From assembly GCA_963514095.1 (NCBI GenBank), contig OY741271.1, positions 9,049,604 through 9,113,603 on the forward strand: 64,000 nt of DNA. Reading direction: 5' to 3'. Below the pieces are notes generated by a model that saw nothing but the letters and a program-made list of their open reading frames with translations, made no database searches and was not told where the DNA came from. Shown in pieces: positions 1 through 13,257 of the stretch (positions within the stretch are counted from its first letter, which is position 1; each line of letters opens with the position of its first letter). This DNA comes from Eutrigla gurnardus (taxonomy: Eukaryota; Chordata; Actinopteri; Perciformes; Triglidae). The position numbers and the translations under genes are program-made.

Positions 1-494
1 TGTGTGTGCGAGAACAAATAGATAGTGTACTTAGTATTCCTACAACCTCGCACATCTGCCTTCTCCCTAATTTACATAATGAGAGGGAGAAAAGAAGGAG
101 AGAATGAGAAATAGAGTCAAGAATAGACAACAATTTAGCTGTTTTGTGTTTGTTTTTTTTGCGGGATAGAAAGATGGAAGTTATTGTTCCTTGATTGTAC
201 ACACAGCATATTGAATGCATTTGCCTCTCAGTGTGTGTGTGTGTATGTAACTCTGTAATTTGGTCATTTGAACAGTAATTTTGTGTGAATAGTGATAATC
301 TGTGTGATGAGCACAAAAATAGAAAGTCCTGTGAACAAGGTCAAAGGTTACCCATTAATAAGACAGCATGGTGTGTGTCTGTCTATCTGCTCAGCACTTG
401 TTCAGTTAAGCTTCTTTTTCTGCCGGAGTTTCATGCACCCAGTTCACTTTCTAACTCTATAATTAGGGGATGGTGTCACAGAAGGCAAACACTG

Positions 495-495
<1 letters not shown>

Positions 496-584
<89 letters not shown>
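496..584. repeat. (TG)n microsatellite
   Basis: Nearly perfect TG dinucleotide array of about 89 bp. Any open frame through it (Cys-Val repeats) is an artefact. Confidence 0.98.
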
Positions 585-586
<2 letters not shown>

Positions 587-1335
587 TTAGAGGAGGCAAT
601 TCAGTGTGTTTCGTATATTTTCACCTCCACAAATTGTTCTTACAGCAAGAAAAACAATAACACAGTTAATTTGACATTTATAAAATAATTAATTATTCTT
701 TGTTAACTTGTTAAGGGCATATGAAATTATCTTTCATTCGCTAATGAATTTCCAATTATGCAAACCGACAGCATTTCTCCATTCAAACGTACTGTGGTAC
801 TCCACATGACAAAGCAAGCTGACTTTCATGTGTACAATTGGTGTAAAGCCCCTTAAAAAATGACCAAAATGCATTTGAATGCATTTGTGAGTGACAGATG
901 ACTTTACATAAATAACAAAAAATAAAACATGAACGTGATAAGGAAATATGGAATTATTCACTTATGAATATTGGCCATTTTTTTAAGTGGCATTACACCA
1001 ATTGTACACGTAAGAGTCAGATTACTTATCACACGGAGTACTACATAGCTTTTACATAGAGTTTACCAGGGGAGTTCTATGAAAACATGCACTTGCTTTG
1101 CATTATGGGAAATGAGGGATTCAGAGTATCCCTTTTTGTTTCTCAGAAATAACAGACAGTTGCACTCTACTGTGAGGATTTTGCATCTTCATTCCAGTAA
1201 TAAAAAGTGTGTATAAAACATATACAGCTGCAAGACTCTTTATGTAAATATATTCACCATTGTTGCACAAAATCCGACTTGAGTTGCTGCTTGGGATGAG
1301 GGGAAGATGGAGGCTCAGGTTCATGTTGTGTCTCT

Positions 1336-1337
<2 letters not shown>

Positions 1338-1390
<53 letters not shown>
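1338..1390. repeat. (AC)n microsatellite
   Basis: Perfect AC array of about 53 bp. Confidence 0.98.
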
Positions 1391-1391
<1 letters not shown>

Positions 1392-1541
1392 TAGCACAGC
1401 TCAGAGTGTTTTATTTATATGCATTTCTTGATATATGGTTGAATGGGTTTTGTTTCAAATGACTGCAGAGCACTAACATCCAGTCAGTCGTATCCCTACA
1501 CACACGTGCTGCACACGTGGAATTTCATTGTGAGTGACCTC

Positions 1542-1544
<3 letters not shown>

Positions 1545-1632
<88 letters not shown>

Positions 1633-1644
1633 ACACACACACAC
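1545..1644. repeat. compound (TC)n-(AC)n microsatellite
   Basis: About 88 bp of TC, with one interruption near 1626, is followed directly by a short AC array. The TC part is a mirror-repeat polypyrimidine tract. Confidence 0.97.
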
Positions 1645-3092
1645 TTGTAGTTAAACAAGGCAGCCAGTGTGAGTCCCTCCATATGTGATGCATATTAGCC
1701 TTGACGTTTCCCACTGGTGTCAGACAGCTCTCATCTCCCACAGCTGTCTCCTGTCACTACACCATGAAAACTTCATCTCACAGAGAGCCAAGTGGACTAT
1801 TACTGTCCATTAGCAGGTTGACATGTTTTTTTCCCCGTAACGTTAGTATCTTTTATTTTATTTTTTTAAAGAATTGAGGGTCAGGTCACTCCATCTCCAC
1901 TTCCTCTGGAAATGATAGCTTTATTGAAGGGTGTGATTTTGAACTGGTTGCATTCTGGATTCTTGCTTGGATATATTTGCTTGGTGTTTAATCAGCTGTG
2001 ATGGTGGCAGAATTCATGTATGAGGGAAACAGTTTTACAGCCTGCACACTTAAACCGGATGTGTTTTTTTGTTTTTGGTTTTGCAATGCACATTCCTCTT
2101 CTTAATCCCTTTTTGCTCTCTATCTCCTCTCTGTACTCTGCTCCCTCTGAAGGGAACACACCAACACGCTGCACACACACAGAGGCACCACCACGGACTA
2201 AACCACAACCCCGAGCTACAAACACAGCACCAACTGTGGCTACAACCTACCTGCCGTGTTTATGTCTGCAGGAAATGTTAAATACATCTGCTTGTGGATG
2301 GTTTCTAGTGGTTAACGGGCGAGCGAGTGTGTGTCTAATTCAGTCCATTAGTTGTGGATGTTGCTCATATATGGTCGTCGGAGGGAGGAAATGGAGGAGG
2401 CACGTGTGCTGCTGTGGAAGACGTAGCTGTAACCCTGGCTCCGAGCCTTAGAGCCTTCCCTTCCCTTAGACTCTAAGGGGAGGCAAGGCTCAGTAGCGAG
2501 ATCGTTAAAAACAGTGACCCCCGACCTGTGGGCCAGGACCCCCACAAAAGGGTCAGGAGTTCCTGGGTAACAGAAAGAGAAAGGGGGGGGAAAAAGAGTA
2601 AGAAGGAGAGAAGGAATTGAGTCGGTGGAATAAAGGACCTGGAAAAAACAAGTATTAGTGAAAGAAAGGAATTAGACTGTTAAAGTGAGGGCAGGCTGTG
2701 CAAAGACCTTCTCTCTATATATATACATATAAAATATAAGCTCTGTCCTCCATACTGAGGATATTAAGACATCATCGTTCAGAAATGAACCTGAACTGAA
2801 AATTCACATTCAATTTAAATCCCTCACCCTCTTCCTCCTCCTTAATTTCCCCTCTTCCTCCCACTCCCAGAAATCCCTTCCACTTTGCAGTGGCGCTGAG
2901 GGCGTGTCAGCCTGGGGGAGGACTTAGCACCTTTTGTGTGTGTGTGTGTGTGTGTTAGTCAGAAACAGATAGAGAATACTAATGAAATCAGGTCGGTCCT
3001 ATCATAGACAGCGCCGTGACTTCATATAAATAAGCATCAAAATTGTCTCCATCAATCACTGCGGAGCTCAGATCTGCGTCCCTCGCAGACGG

Positions 3093-3120
3093 AATGGTCA
3101 TCGCCCAATGGTCATCGCCC
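3093..3120. repeat. 14-bp perfect tandem duplication
   Basis: The unit AATGGTCATCGCCC occurs twice head to tail with no mismatch, in otherwise unique sequence. Confidence 0.95.
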
Positions 3121-3625
3121 TATTCTTCTCACTTGGCCTTGAATGCAGCATTTGGTCGATGCATTTTACGCCCATGAGGGCTGGGGTTTAACGCAGGGAC
3201 TTAAAGCTATATAACACTCATCAATCCCTCGAGAGGTAATACATTCCCTCTTGTTCAAAATTAGACTTTTATGTGCGAGCAGAACAGCGAAAGGGGTGAG
3301 AAAAAAAAGAATGTGCAATTACCTCAGCACCATGCTGGGTTCATCTGATGCCACGATACGATCCAATCACTCCCCCCCCCCACCCCCCGGACCAGTTCCA
3401 TTATAACCAAGAGGAACAGGGATTGGTTTAGGCGATGATGTGAAGCTTCCTATTTTTGTCTTTCAATCAGATAAGCGAGTTTTTCCGGTATTTTTCTGCT
3501 CCTTGTCGATCTCTTCTGGAGTGGCTCTGAACTGGAGCTGTTAGGGATGGCAGCCCGGTTCAGCACTCCTGTTAGACGGCCACACAGGTCAGGCTGCTAC
3601 ACAGAGGCAGGGCAGAAGGCAGCTG

Positions 3626-3626
<1 letters not shown>

Positions 3627-3671
<45 letters not shown>
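3627..3671. repeat. (CA)n microsatellite
   Basis: Perfect CA array of about 45 bp. A second, interrupted CA-rich region lies at about 3771-3857. Confidence 0.97.
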
Positions 3672-3673
<2 letters not shown>

Positions 3674-6600
3674 TCTGTTCCCGAGGCAGTGTTAGATTGG
3701 TCACAGCAGTCGTCCTGCAAAAGATGAGATATGGTGTTGGAGATAAGAGATGGCTAGTCAGGGACTGAACACACACACACACTCACACACACATGCACAC
3801 ACACACACGCACACACACATGCTTACATAGGAGCACATACATAAACACACACACACTGGCATTATTATGCATCCGCACACCCTCTGGCCAATGCAGGTAA
3901 ACAAGCAGGGATTGGTGTTTGTCAAAGGAAGCGCCATAAAGCCAACTTAAGTAGAAGATGATATCTATAGTCTTCCCCTGCTGCTCAATGACCAAATACA
4001 TTTCCTATGCAAACTCAAACAAGCTCTAAATTGACTTTCTTTACTGCATACACTAGCACATATGGAGTAAACAGTGATGGATAGTGAATTATTTCCCCAT
4101 CCAGGCCCGTTCCGCTAAAGATTGGAGGGATCTGTGGTTCATCTTTGAAAGGATCTCACAGAGTCCCCATGTTAAATTTTGCAAACAAACATGCATATTT
4201 AACTCTCTTAGATGCAGCTTTGAGGGAACTTGAGGGAATCTGCAACATTCTCATATAACTTCATCTCTGTTGCGCAGCTCCCATCTCCAGTCCATTGATT
4301 TAACACAGTGAATTATACAGTCGGTATCCAGTCACCGCAGCTTTTAAATGGGCTTTTCTGAACGCTGGGGAAAAGTCTTCGCATGCAGCAAAAAGGAGAA
4401 GAGCTGGTTAGCTGGTCCTCAACTACAGTTATAGGTCCAGTGTTTTAATTAGAATAAAGGAGATAGAGGACACAGAACCATCTGATAAGGCGGGTTCATC
4501 TTTAACTGACAATTATGAATCCTTAAGATTTTCACTAGGATCTATGCAAATGTGTGTTGCTTCTTCTTTTCTTCCATTTATGGCAAAGGAGCTGCTAAAG
4601 GTGGGTTTAGATCATCTTTTTGGGTTTGTCCGGGTCTCAGAATCCATATTCCAATCGCAACTTGAATTCTTCAGATCACAGCTGTTTCAGAGCAGCAGTG
4701 TGTTTCAGTTTAACGAGTGACTGTGTTAACTGGTGACTCTCAGCCAAATGGGTCCGTGGTTGCTTGTAGTAAGTTCTGTTACTGGTTCTTTACAGCTGCC
4801 TTCACTACGAGCAACCACGTACATCGTTGGCTTATTCTAACTCACCTTCACAATACACATTGTGATTTGACCCATTCTTCATATGCAGATATTGACCAGT
4901 GCAGCGTGTATGATTATATGTTTAAAATTGACCTGGGAAAACCGAATCCATAACAGTTTGAGCTTTATTTAAAGTTTCTCGGTACAAAGATTTCCATCCT
5001 GTCTCCTTCAGAATCTCGGCCATTTCTATCGCCGAACACATTATGCTAATGGAGAGAGCCGAGGTCTGCTCTGTCAGAGAGTCGCTGCTGCTTTTAGAGG
5101 GAGTGTTCAGGTTCATCAAGTTTTAATGAGGCAGGAGAGAAATCAGCAGAGACATCGGACACTTCACCTTATCCCAGGGCACTTTTATGAACTATATGCA
5201 GCTCCAGACACACCAGAGCTGTCAGTTGTTTGGATGCTTAGCAGCGTTTTATTTAGGAAAAGGCTTTCAATCTGGATTTAACACAGCTAATATTGCACAT
5301 AATGAAAAACAGGATTATCACAGTAATGGTTTTCGCCTTCCTGTAAAAGGAAGCTTTGGCTGTGCAGACGACCAAAGCGTGTGCTTCCTTCTTTATAGGC
5401 TCGTCCTGTGTTTTGATTTGATTTGTGTTTTCTCAGGAGACTATGTAGACGTAGCTGCATTATAAGAGAGATATATGTTTGCAAATGTATTCTTGCATCC
5501 TTGTTTAAATAATGTAAATGTTTTTTTGTTTGGACTTGCGAGCCATGGTGAAGGTGTGGGGGCTTTATCTTCCGGGCTGTTGTCTGCGCTGATAATGATG
5601 GACATGAATTGGTTGGGACGGGGAAATCACAATGCATCAAAAAACGTTGAGATCAGATCGGAGGGATTTGGGTCAATGCGGCAGGAGAGGAGACAATGTA
5701 GATGAGATCAAAGCAAACAAAGACCATTGAAGCTAAAACTGATTTTGAAAGATGAACAGATGAAAATGTCATAATACAACCAGCTCACGGTTTTATTTGA
5801 TGCACAGTTTGGGGCTCCATAGCTTGTTATCTTATTTCTCTGAGAAAGATAAAGAGCAAAATCCTGTTTTATATTATTTCAAAGTTGAAAAAACTTTTTT
5901 AAAAGCCAACTAAAAACTGGGACCAATGTTTAATTCTCAAATTTGCCCTTAAGCTTTTTATACCCCGGTGATTTCTCACCAGCAGAGTGAAGAGAGCACT
6001 GTTATTTTGCAACCATATAGTGGTCGTATGCATTTGATGTTGTTTTCCTCCTTACTTGAACATCTCAAATGCTTGTTTGATGGAGCGTCCATTGTTGAAT
6101 GTCATTTCACAGCTGATATTTATTCTAGTCTACGATGCGTTTCCCCAAATATTTCTCGACCTCCTTTATCTGTACATCTCTCAAACGCTGATTTCCACAT
6201 TAATATGAATAATTACACAGATGTACAGATTGCTACAAATATGTGAGGAGAGGGCTCTTTAATATACGCCTAGAATAGATTCTATAAAGGGGCAGATGGA
6301 CGTAACATATGCAACACAAGTGCCTTCATAAAGCTGAGTCATTATGCTATGCAGTGTTGAAATGTCTGTGACAGTAGCATCCTAATTAAGCCAAGAAAGA
6401 CATCCGAGTTCATGTCAGTCGCTGCTTCTGCTCTGCTGCCGTTCACTGAGGCTTTTATCCAGCTTCTACCTGACTGTGAATGCAAACAGGTGTAAGGCCC
6501 AGGTGGGACGTGATGCCATAACTCATAGCGTAGTGTCGTGTCATCCAACCGAGCTGCGGGACCCCCTACGTTAATAGAGATATGCTACACTAGCATGAGC

Positions 6601-6714
6601 GCATACAATAGGAACTGATCCGGGATGGAACGCCTGGAGGCGGTATCAGTGAGCTGAATCAAAAGTAAGGATCACCATGTCTCTGCTCCCCGCCTTGAGG
6701 AACACACATGCACA

Positions 6715-6751
<37 letters not shown>
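6715..6751. repeat. (CA)n microsatellite
   Basis: CA array of about 37 bp, followed 70 bp later by a 15-base poly-G run (6820-6834). Confidence 0.97.
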
Positions 6752-6752
<1 letters not shown>

Positions 6753-7948
6753 ATCTGCATTCACTGTTTGAGCTAACTGCCACGTGGTAGAAGGTGCAGA
6801 TATTCACAAGAATGTGTCAGGGGGGGGGGGGGGGAGAAACACTTCATTGCTTATTCCACACAGATACACTCCCTTCAACCAGTAGGGAAAGATAAGACAC
6901 TAATTGGATCTCTATGTAATGTAATCACACCTTGATTCTTTGTATTAAAAAAATAATGTGATGCTCTTGGTGCAATTTAGTATCTCATTTACACTACTGG
7001 ATACTTTGAACTGTTCAGCGCTGTGGACATGAAACCTCATCTGAGGCATGCATCATACGTAAACACACACACACACTTAACCCCCCCTGGTGCGATTTGG
7101 TGTCACAGCCGGTGTGATCCCATCCCAGGATGGCTTCTCGTGACTCTTCTTGGTCCCCTTGTTCTTCCTTCTTCCTGTTCTTCCCACTTCTTCTTGTGAA
7201 GTGGTGGTACAGTGTGCATAGCATTGAAAAGCACCTGTAAGGAATCAAAGCCTGCTGCGAAAGAGGGAAAAATAGTCAGCGCTTTGGAAATGGAGGCATG
7301 CGCTTTCAACTTTCCTCACAGGCTTTTCACAATTTCCTTGCTTCTTTAATTTTGTGTCCGGGAAATTGATTGAAATATTTGCCTTGCTTCTGCCTCCTAA
7401 GGTTTAAGGATTCAACACGCTAAATAGATTTGAAAAGGAGGGGCTCGTGAGGCCCCTTTTAATTTTTAGTTGAGTCTTTTTTGTAGTTTTCAAACCTTTG
7501 GATCGTCCACAGCAGGATGAGGACTCAAGGATAGTCAAGGATTATGCAGGATTGCTCCTGCATTGCATAAGCTGATATAGTCTCATTGCTTTACGTGTGT
7601 TTGGGTGTTGGTGGGGCCATATGCTGCTGCCTGAGGACCCGCCAGGAAATCAGTGCTGAGCAGGAAGCGCTGTGTTATTAATACCTCAGGTGCAACGTTG
7701 TACATCTTCCTTATGCCCTGTGCTTTATTTTTGTTTCTATCCCTCTCACACCAGTGGAGTGAATAAATGTGTATTTCAGTTATGCATTCCTTTCCCAGTC
7801 TTTGTGTCCAAAGTCTTCAATCTGCCCTTGACTCTGGACCTGGTACTTGTGGGGGAAAATGCAGCGTGAATAAGGCAATGTTGATCACACTATTTTTAGA
7901 TGGAGTGCTGGGAAATGTATCAATTATTGAAGCCTCAATATGTGCCTG

Positions 7949-8021
7949 CATGTGTGTGTCTGTCTGAGTGTGTGTGTGTATGTGTGTGTGTGTGTCTGTC
8001 TGAGTGTATGTGTGTCTGTCT

Positions 8022-8060
<39 letters not shown>
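7949..8060. repeat. interrupted (TG)n array with TGTCTGTCTGAG spacers
   Basis: TG repeats are broken by three copies of a TGTCTGTCTGAGTG-like spacer, suggesting duplication of a larger unit inside the microsatellite. Confidence 0.93.
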
Positions 8061-8166
8061 GGCTGGAGGAGTTCTGAGGGAAGAGAGAATGGGTGTAAAG
8101 ATTAATAATGAAGGACTGAAGTGTCAAAGGCAGAAGGGGAAGGAAGAGAAGGGAGACATGCAGGTG

Positions 8167-8168
<2 letters not shown>

Positions 8169-8213
<45 letters not shown>

Positions 8214-8241
8214 TGTGTAGGTTTGTGTGTGTGTAGGTGTG

Positions 8242-8281
<40 letters not shown>

Positions 8282-8284
8282 TGT
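8169..8284. repeat. interrupted (TG)n array
   Basis: Two TG blocks are separated by TAGGTTTG and TAGGTGTGTAGG interruptions. Confidence 0.94.
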
Positions 8285-9642
8285 CTACCTGGGGTGATAA
8301 TAACTCAATCAAACACATTTCCGGACCCGTTTCTCAGCACTGACACATGACTGGTGTGGAGTATTGGAAAAGTCCTCTTGAGGATGGACACACAGTCTGT
8401 TTTCTCCATATTTCAACTTGGAGTCATGGAGTGAGTTCATTGGCTTTTGTTTCCCATTCATCCCTCAAATGATGCACTAACATGTCAAAAGCTCATGTTT
8501 TGGATTTTGATGCAACGGTAACAAAATTACAACAATACAAATAAACGGAGGGCTTGACAGATTCTTTGTATTTGCTGAGAAGTGGATGCAGAGTTGGGCT
8601 TCACACACATAATGATTTAAAGTGGAAGGCTCTCTCTTGCCTCTCACGAGCCTGAACCTTGCAAACTGTGTTTGTGTACATAATTTACATATTCATCTTC
8701 GTTTGGACAGTGATTTCAACTACACCAGGTTCAGTGTTGTTCTTTTCTCATTGAGGATCAAACATAACAATATGCTGTTGCTTCACTTAGCAACCAAAAC
8801 AAAGGTTTGTCAGCGTGAGCAAGTGCACCAAGAGTCATTGGGGCCTATCACGGAGGCAGGTCTGAGTACATTTCCAGGTGTAGACTGTATGTATCACCAC
8901 GACGACGTCAGGACCCTGCAAGACGCAGTCAAGTAACTTTACAGGTGTGTAATGGAGAATCAAGGACACGGGAAGTAGAGGGGTTAAGGTGGACCGGGGG
9001 ACGTTTTCATATGATTACAGAGCATGAAGCAGTTAAAATAGGAAAGGGGAGGTTTTGTGAACACAGAGCAAATCCTCTCAGTGATTCAAATATATTTCAT
9101 TCTTGTGTGATTTCATGTATATTTGTGCTCGTCACAGTTTCTCAACCCTGCCTCGCTACTGATTGGTCTCATTTAAGTAATGGAGCAATGGGTGAAAGAT
9201 TTGTACCAGACCGCCTTGACAGTTATTAGATATGATTCGGTGCAGGGCAGATGGATATTAATAAATACATCAGAGCCACAAAACGGTGTGAGATGTGTCC
9301 TTCCATTCAGGGGGAAGCTGTCTGTGCATGCTGACTGATGAGGCTGGATTCAAATATAATCGACAGGGCCGGTATGAGAATGACTTTCTGATTGAAGCCA
9401 TCTGTGTTGTGTCCGTGTAAATGTTTTTGCAAGCAAGGCATCAATTCACACTATCTACGCCAGTCAAGGAACACCCCCCTCCCCCTCCATGCATGCACGC
9501 ATAAAGTGTGGGTCAAAGGTCAGACTCGACACCTCCTATTATTTCCAGCCCAATTTCCAGGATGTAAATGGTCTCATGTGGAGCTGAATACTTATGAGTA
9601 AGGTTGGAGCATGAATATGGAAGAGCCCCTGTCAGATACACG

Positions 9643-9649
9643 TACACAC

Positions 9650-9737
<88 letters not shown>
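9643..9737. repeat. (CA)n microsatellite
   Basis: CA array of about 95 bp with two CATA interruptions at its left end. Confidence 0.97.
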
Positions 9738-9738
<1 letters not shown>

Positions 9739-9877
9739 AGCGTCTGACCAGTTACAAACCACCACCCAAACCAGCTGGAGATCATCTGCAGGGGGTGATG
9801 GACATTGAACAACCTGTCTCCACCCACCTTCATGCACTATTCATGATGACCTTTCCACCAACCCTTTTTCCATTCCC

Positions 9878-9878
<1 letters not shown>

Positions 9879-9929
<51 letters not shown>
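9879..9929. repeat. (AC)n microsatellite
   Basis: Perfect AC array of about 51 bp, only 140 bp from the previous one. Confidence 0.97.
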
Positions 9930-9930
<1 letters not shown>

Positions 9931-12475
9931 CTCAACCATCATTGAGTGGTCCAACCTGTGGCCCCCGGGTCGCTCATGCAGGTGCATTGCATTTAGCGTT
10001 TTAGTCCATGCATCAGTGATTGTGTGCACATCAGTAGCAGTGGGGTCATCAAGGCTAAACTAGCCGATGGATGGATCATGTTATGTAAGATTATTCTAAT
10101 TTTTCACTAAAAGGATGTTGTGTGATGTGTGTCCTCTCTGTGACACAATACAAATAACAACATGTTAAGTGATTCCAGAATGCCTTTGACCATTTTTAGA
10201 GTTAAGCATATTTTGATGATTATCGGGATAATATCGTTAATAGCAATTATTTTTGCCAAGTTAATTGTGACATATTTCCGTATCATCCCATACCTAATCA
10301 AGAGCAAAGGATAGGTGACGGTGAAACATGATGTATTCTTAACAAAACCCAACGATGATCAAATTCTTGTTTCTTTTACTACTCACTACTAACATGTTCC
10401 GGTCAGCTTTGCATATTGAGTCACAGTAGGATAGACAATGAGATGGCCGTGGTGAGAGTTACATAGCATTTACCTGCCATCAGTATACATAAGAATTCCT
10501 TTCAGAAAGAGCTATTTTAAAAGGAATGTAGAATTTTCTCATTGGAAAACAACAAAGTTTGAATGTATTGACATTGAAGTAGAGCCTGTATTAATGTGAA
10601 TACAATAAATAAGTAAGATTTTACATATTGTCAAACATGAATCCGTCATATAAAACGGTTGCTAGTCATGCCAAACTCCCTTAACTGCACCTCTATGCAG
10701 CTTTTTGCCTCTTTTAGTTAATTGTTTTAGCTCCAATGTTAGCCACAGTTAGCCAGGAGTGCTGGTGACTCACTAGACAGCTGTTTGCTAACACACCAGC
10801 TTTAACATTGTGCTAAGCTAGGTTGCTAAGGCGCTGTTATTTTCTGGATTCTTTTTTTTTAGATTAAAAATGGGTTGCTTAATGCAGCTATAAAACCAAA
10901 TGAAATCATTCTCTGCTAAATACTGACTCCATCTTTATGAACCACTATAGGCTTTTTTGAGTGCCGGTAAACTGTATTTTGTTATAACTCATTTCATCAG
11001 ACACAAACACTGTGTGCATTAACAGTTTTAAACCCATGCGGATATTTAGAAACTAGAAGCATTCAGTCAGTTTTGGTGGCTGGTAATTACAAATCATGAT
11101 TTATATGTTGCAGCTTAAGCACTGTTCTAAAGGGAATTTCTTTTTATGAAACGACAAAGATATTATTACAATAGCTATTGTCGGTGGAAGTGAACCGCTC
11201 CATGTGGCCTTACCATAATGCGCTTAACCATTTCCTCATTTGCCTTGTTAATTATTCAGTGAAAGCCTGGTGTCTGTTGTTGTCTGCATAGCGTTGGACG
11301 CTCCAAACAGAGGTGACTTCCAAATGCAGCGCAGACACACAAACTCACCAACACGCCAGCTGACTCGTATTTCCTGCTGTCACCAAAATGAAAATGTTGC
11401 ATGTATAATGGGCAACAAGCCCCTCGGGTCATTCTCTCTCACTCTCCGTTTCTGCATTATTTTTTCAGTTGTTACTTTTCATATCTTTACTACGCAGATA
11501 TCCATATATATATATTCACGTTGGAGAAAAAAAAACACATACAGGGCACCACTTACCATATGAATAGCCCTGCATTTAGCATAAGTGATTCAAGTTAATG
11601 CAGTCTGGCACTCCATTAAATGGAAAGAGAATCTGATGCAATCTAAATTTCAAAGCTGCTCGCCTGAAATCTTCTGGCTTCCTCTCCAGTGACAAACTCT
11701 CCACACAGTTGCCCAGTTTAGCAGCGGCGACCCACGTACTGCTGTCACCTTATTCTGCCTTCCAGTGCTTTAGTGATATCAGAATTACGAGCCGACAAGG
11801 TTCATGTGACTCATGAAGTTTGAATGTGTCATACATACTGTAGACGAGATGTGATCTTATTGTTGACAGGAGTTTTATAGAAATTAATGTTCTAATTTAT
11901 GTACCTTGTGATGCATTTTTATGTCGATAAACAGTTACAGTGCTGTTTTACAGTGTCTATTTAGCAACTTGTGAACTTGGAAGAATGAGCTTGTGAGGAG
12001 AGCTTGAAGGCTGCTTGAGATACTGGCAGTCAAACCATTTCAGAGAAGCACTCGATATGAAAAGAAAACAAAACCCTGGCAAGGAGGAACACATGGTGTG
12101 CTGTATTTCCTGAGCCAAAGACGGCGCCTATCAAACCCAAAACGAAGGTTTGGAGACGGCACCGAAATGTGCTGCAAAGATCTCCTCCGCGTCTGAAATG
12201 AACCAAGAAGCTCCACAGTCCCAGGCTTCATTCTGCACGCGGTCCTAAATGCGGTCATGCATCCTCACATCCCACCTGTCTCACTTTTGCAGCCCACCTA
12301 TCTGGAGCTGAACTAATTCAGCCCGACATGTTCCCCCTGCTGATACGTTGCCATGACGAGGTGTCCCAATCAGACTCAGGCATATGTCATTCAGGCTAAG
12401 GATCGTTAGCGTGCCCTCCGGGGGGAAAACATATCATGCAGTGGAGTCGATGATGATTCAGAAAGGAATACCTTG

Positions 12476-12512
<37 letters not shown>

Positions 12513-13212
12513 TTCCCACTCTGTCCCCAAAGGTAGAAAGGCAAACCGGCTGCACGGCGAGCGTGGAGAGCGAGCGCAAAAAACTGCGCGAGACAAAGAG
12601 GAGCATTTATCTGCCTTTCCATATGTGTTTAACATTGGGAGATGTTGAATCATTCAGCCCAAAAGCTCCTTAATATATAAAACATCCCGTGTTTGAGGAA
12701 GACGGCCTCATTTGCATGGCGACGTGTTTGTTGCCGCACATTAAAAGTGTTTTCCATTTAAATTGGTTGGCGCGCGGCGTGATAGATAAGCCCCAGAGTG
12801 AAAAGGGACAGAATGGGGGGGGAGGAGGCGAGAAACCAATGGCTGGTTTTGTTGTCAGCCTGTCGCATTTCTGTTCACACATTTCCATTTTTATTTCCGT
12901 GTTCATACAGAGGGAGAGGTGTCGCGCGGTAATGGAGTCAAATTAAAAGTCACTTCACAACTTACTTTTTTCTTTAACATTGTTTTGCTCATTCATGGTT
13001 TGTTTAATCTCTTCCAACTTGAGATCAGACCTCGCACACACACACACACACACACAGACACACACACACTGACCTTGGAATGCATTGTCTCCCAGGTGTA
13101 GAGTTGGATGTCACACACACAGGACCCCCCAGTCAAGTCTGCACTGAACATGTAACATCACCTTCCTGATTTCCGTCTTGCCACAGGGCAGCTGCACAAC
13201 TTAACATTCAAT

Positions 13213-13214
<2 letters not shown>

Positions 13215-13255
<41 letters not shown>
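13215..13255. repeat. (GT)n microsatellite
   Basis: Perfect GT array of about 41 bp. Confidence 0.97.

Positions 13256-13257
<2 letters not shown>

Larger units (their letters stand above)
1..10000. other. non-coding, microsatellite-rich (upstream intron or 5' flank)
   Basis: I see no exon supported by homology, splice sites or cysteine pattern. Long open frames here are translations of (CA/GT)n or (CT/GA)n arrays. The segment holds many dinucleotide arrays (496-584, 1338-1390, 1545-1644, 3627-3671, 6715-6751, 7949-8060, 8169-8280, 9643-9737, 9879-9929), a poly-G run at 6820-6834 and a perfect 14-bp tandem duplication at 3093-3120. A low-repeat stretch at about 4960-5140 with several TAAT/TTAA motifs could be regulatory, but nothing proves it. 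No agrin NtA exon was recognised. Confidence 0.6.

Noticed and set aside
285..688. Open frames full of Cys-Val, Thr-His, Ser-Leu or Arg-Glu repeats here and at many other sites
   Set aside because: They are translations of TG, CA, TC and GA microsatellites, with no domain or splice context.
7949..8284. CRISPR-like array of repeats and spacers
   Set aside because: The repeats are dinucleotide tracts with short duplicated interruptions in a vertebrate gene, not direct repeats with unique spacers.
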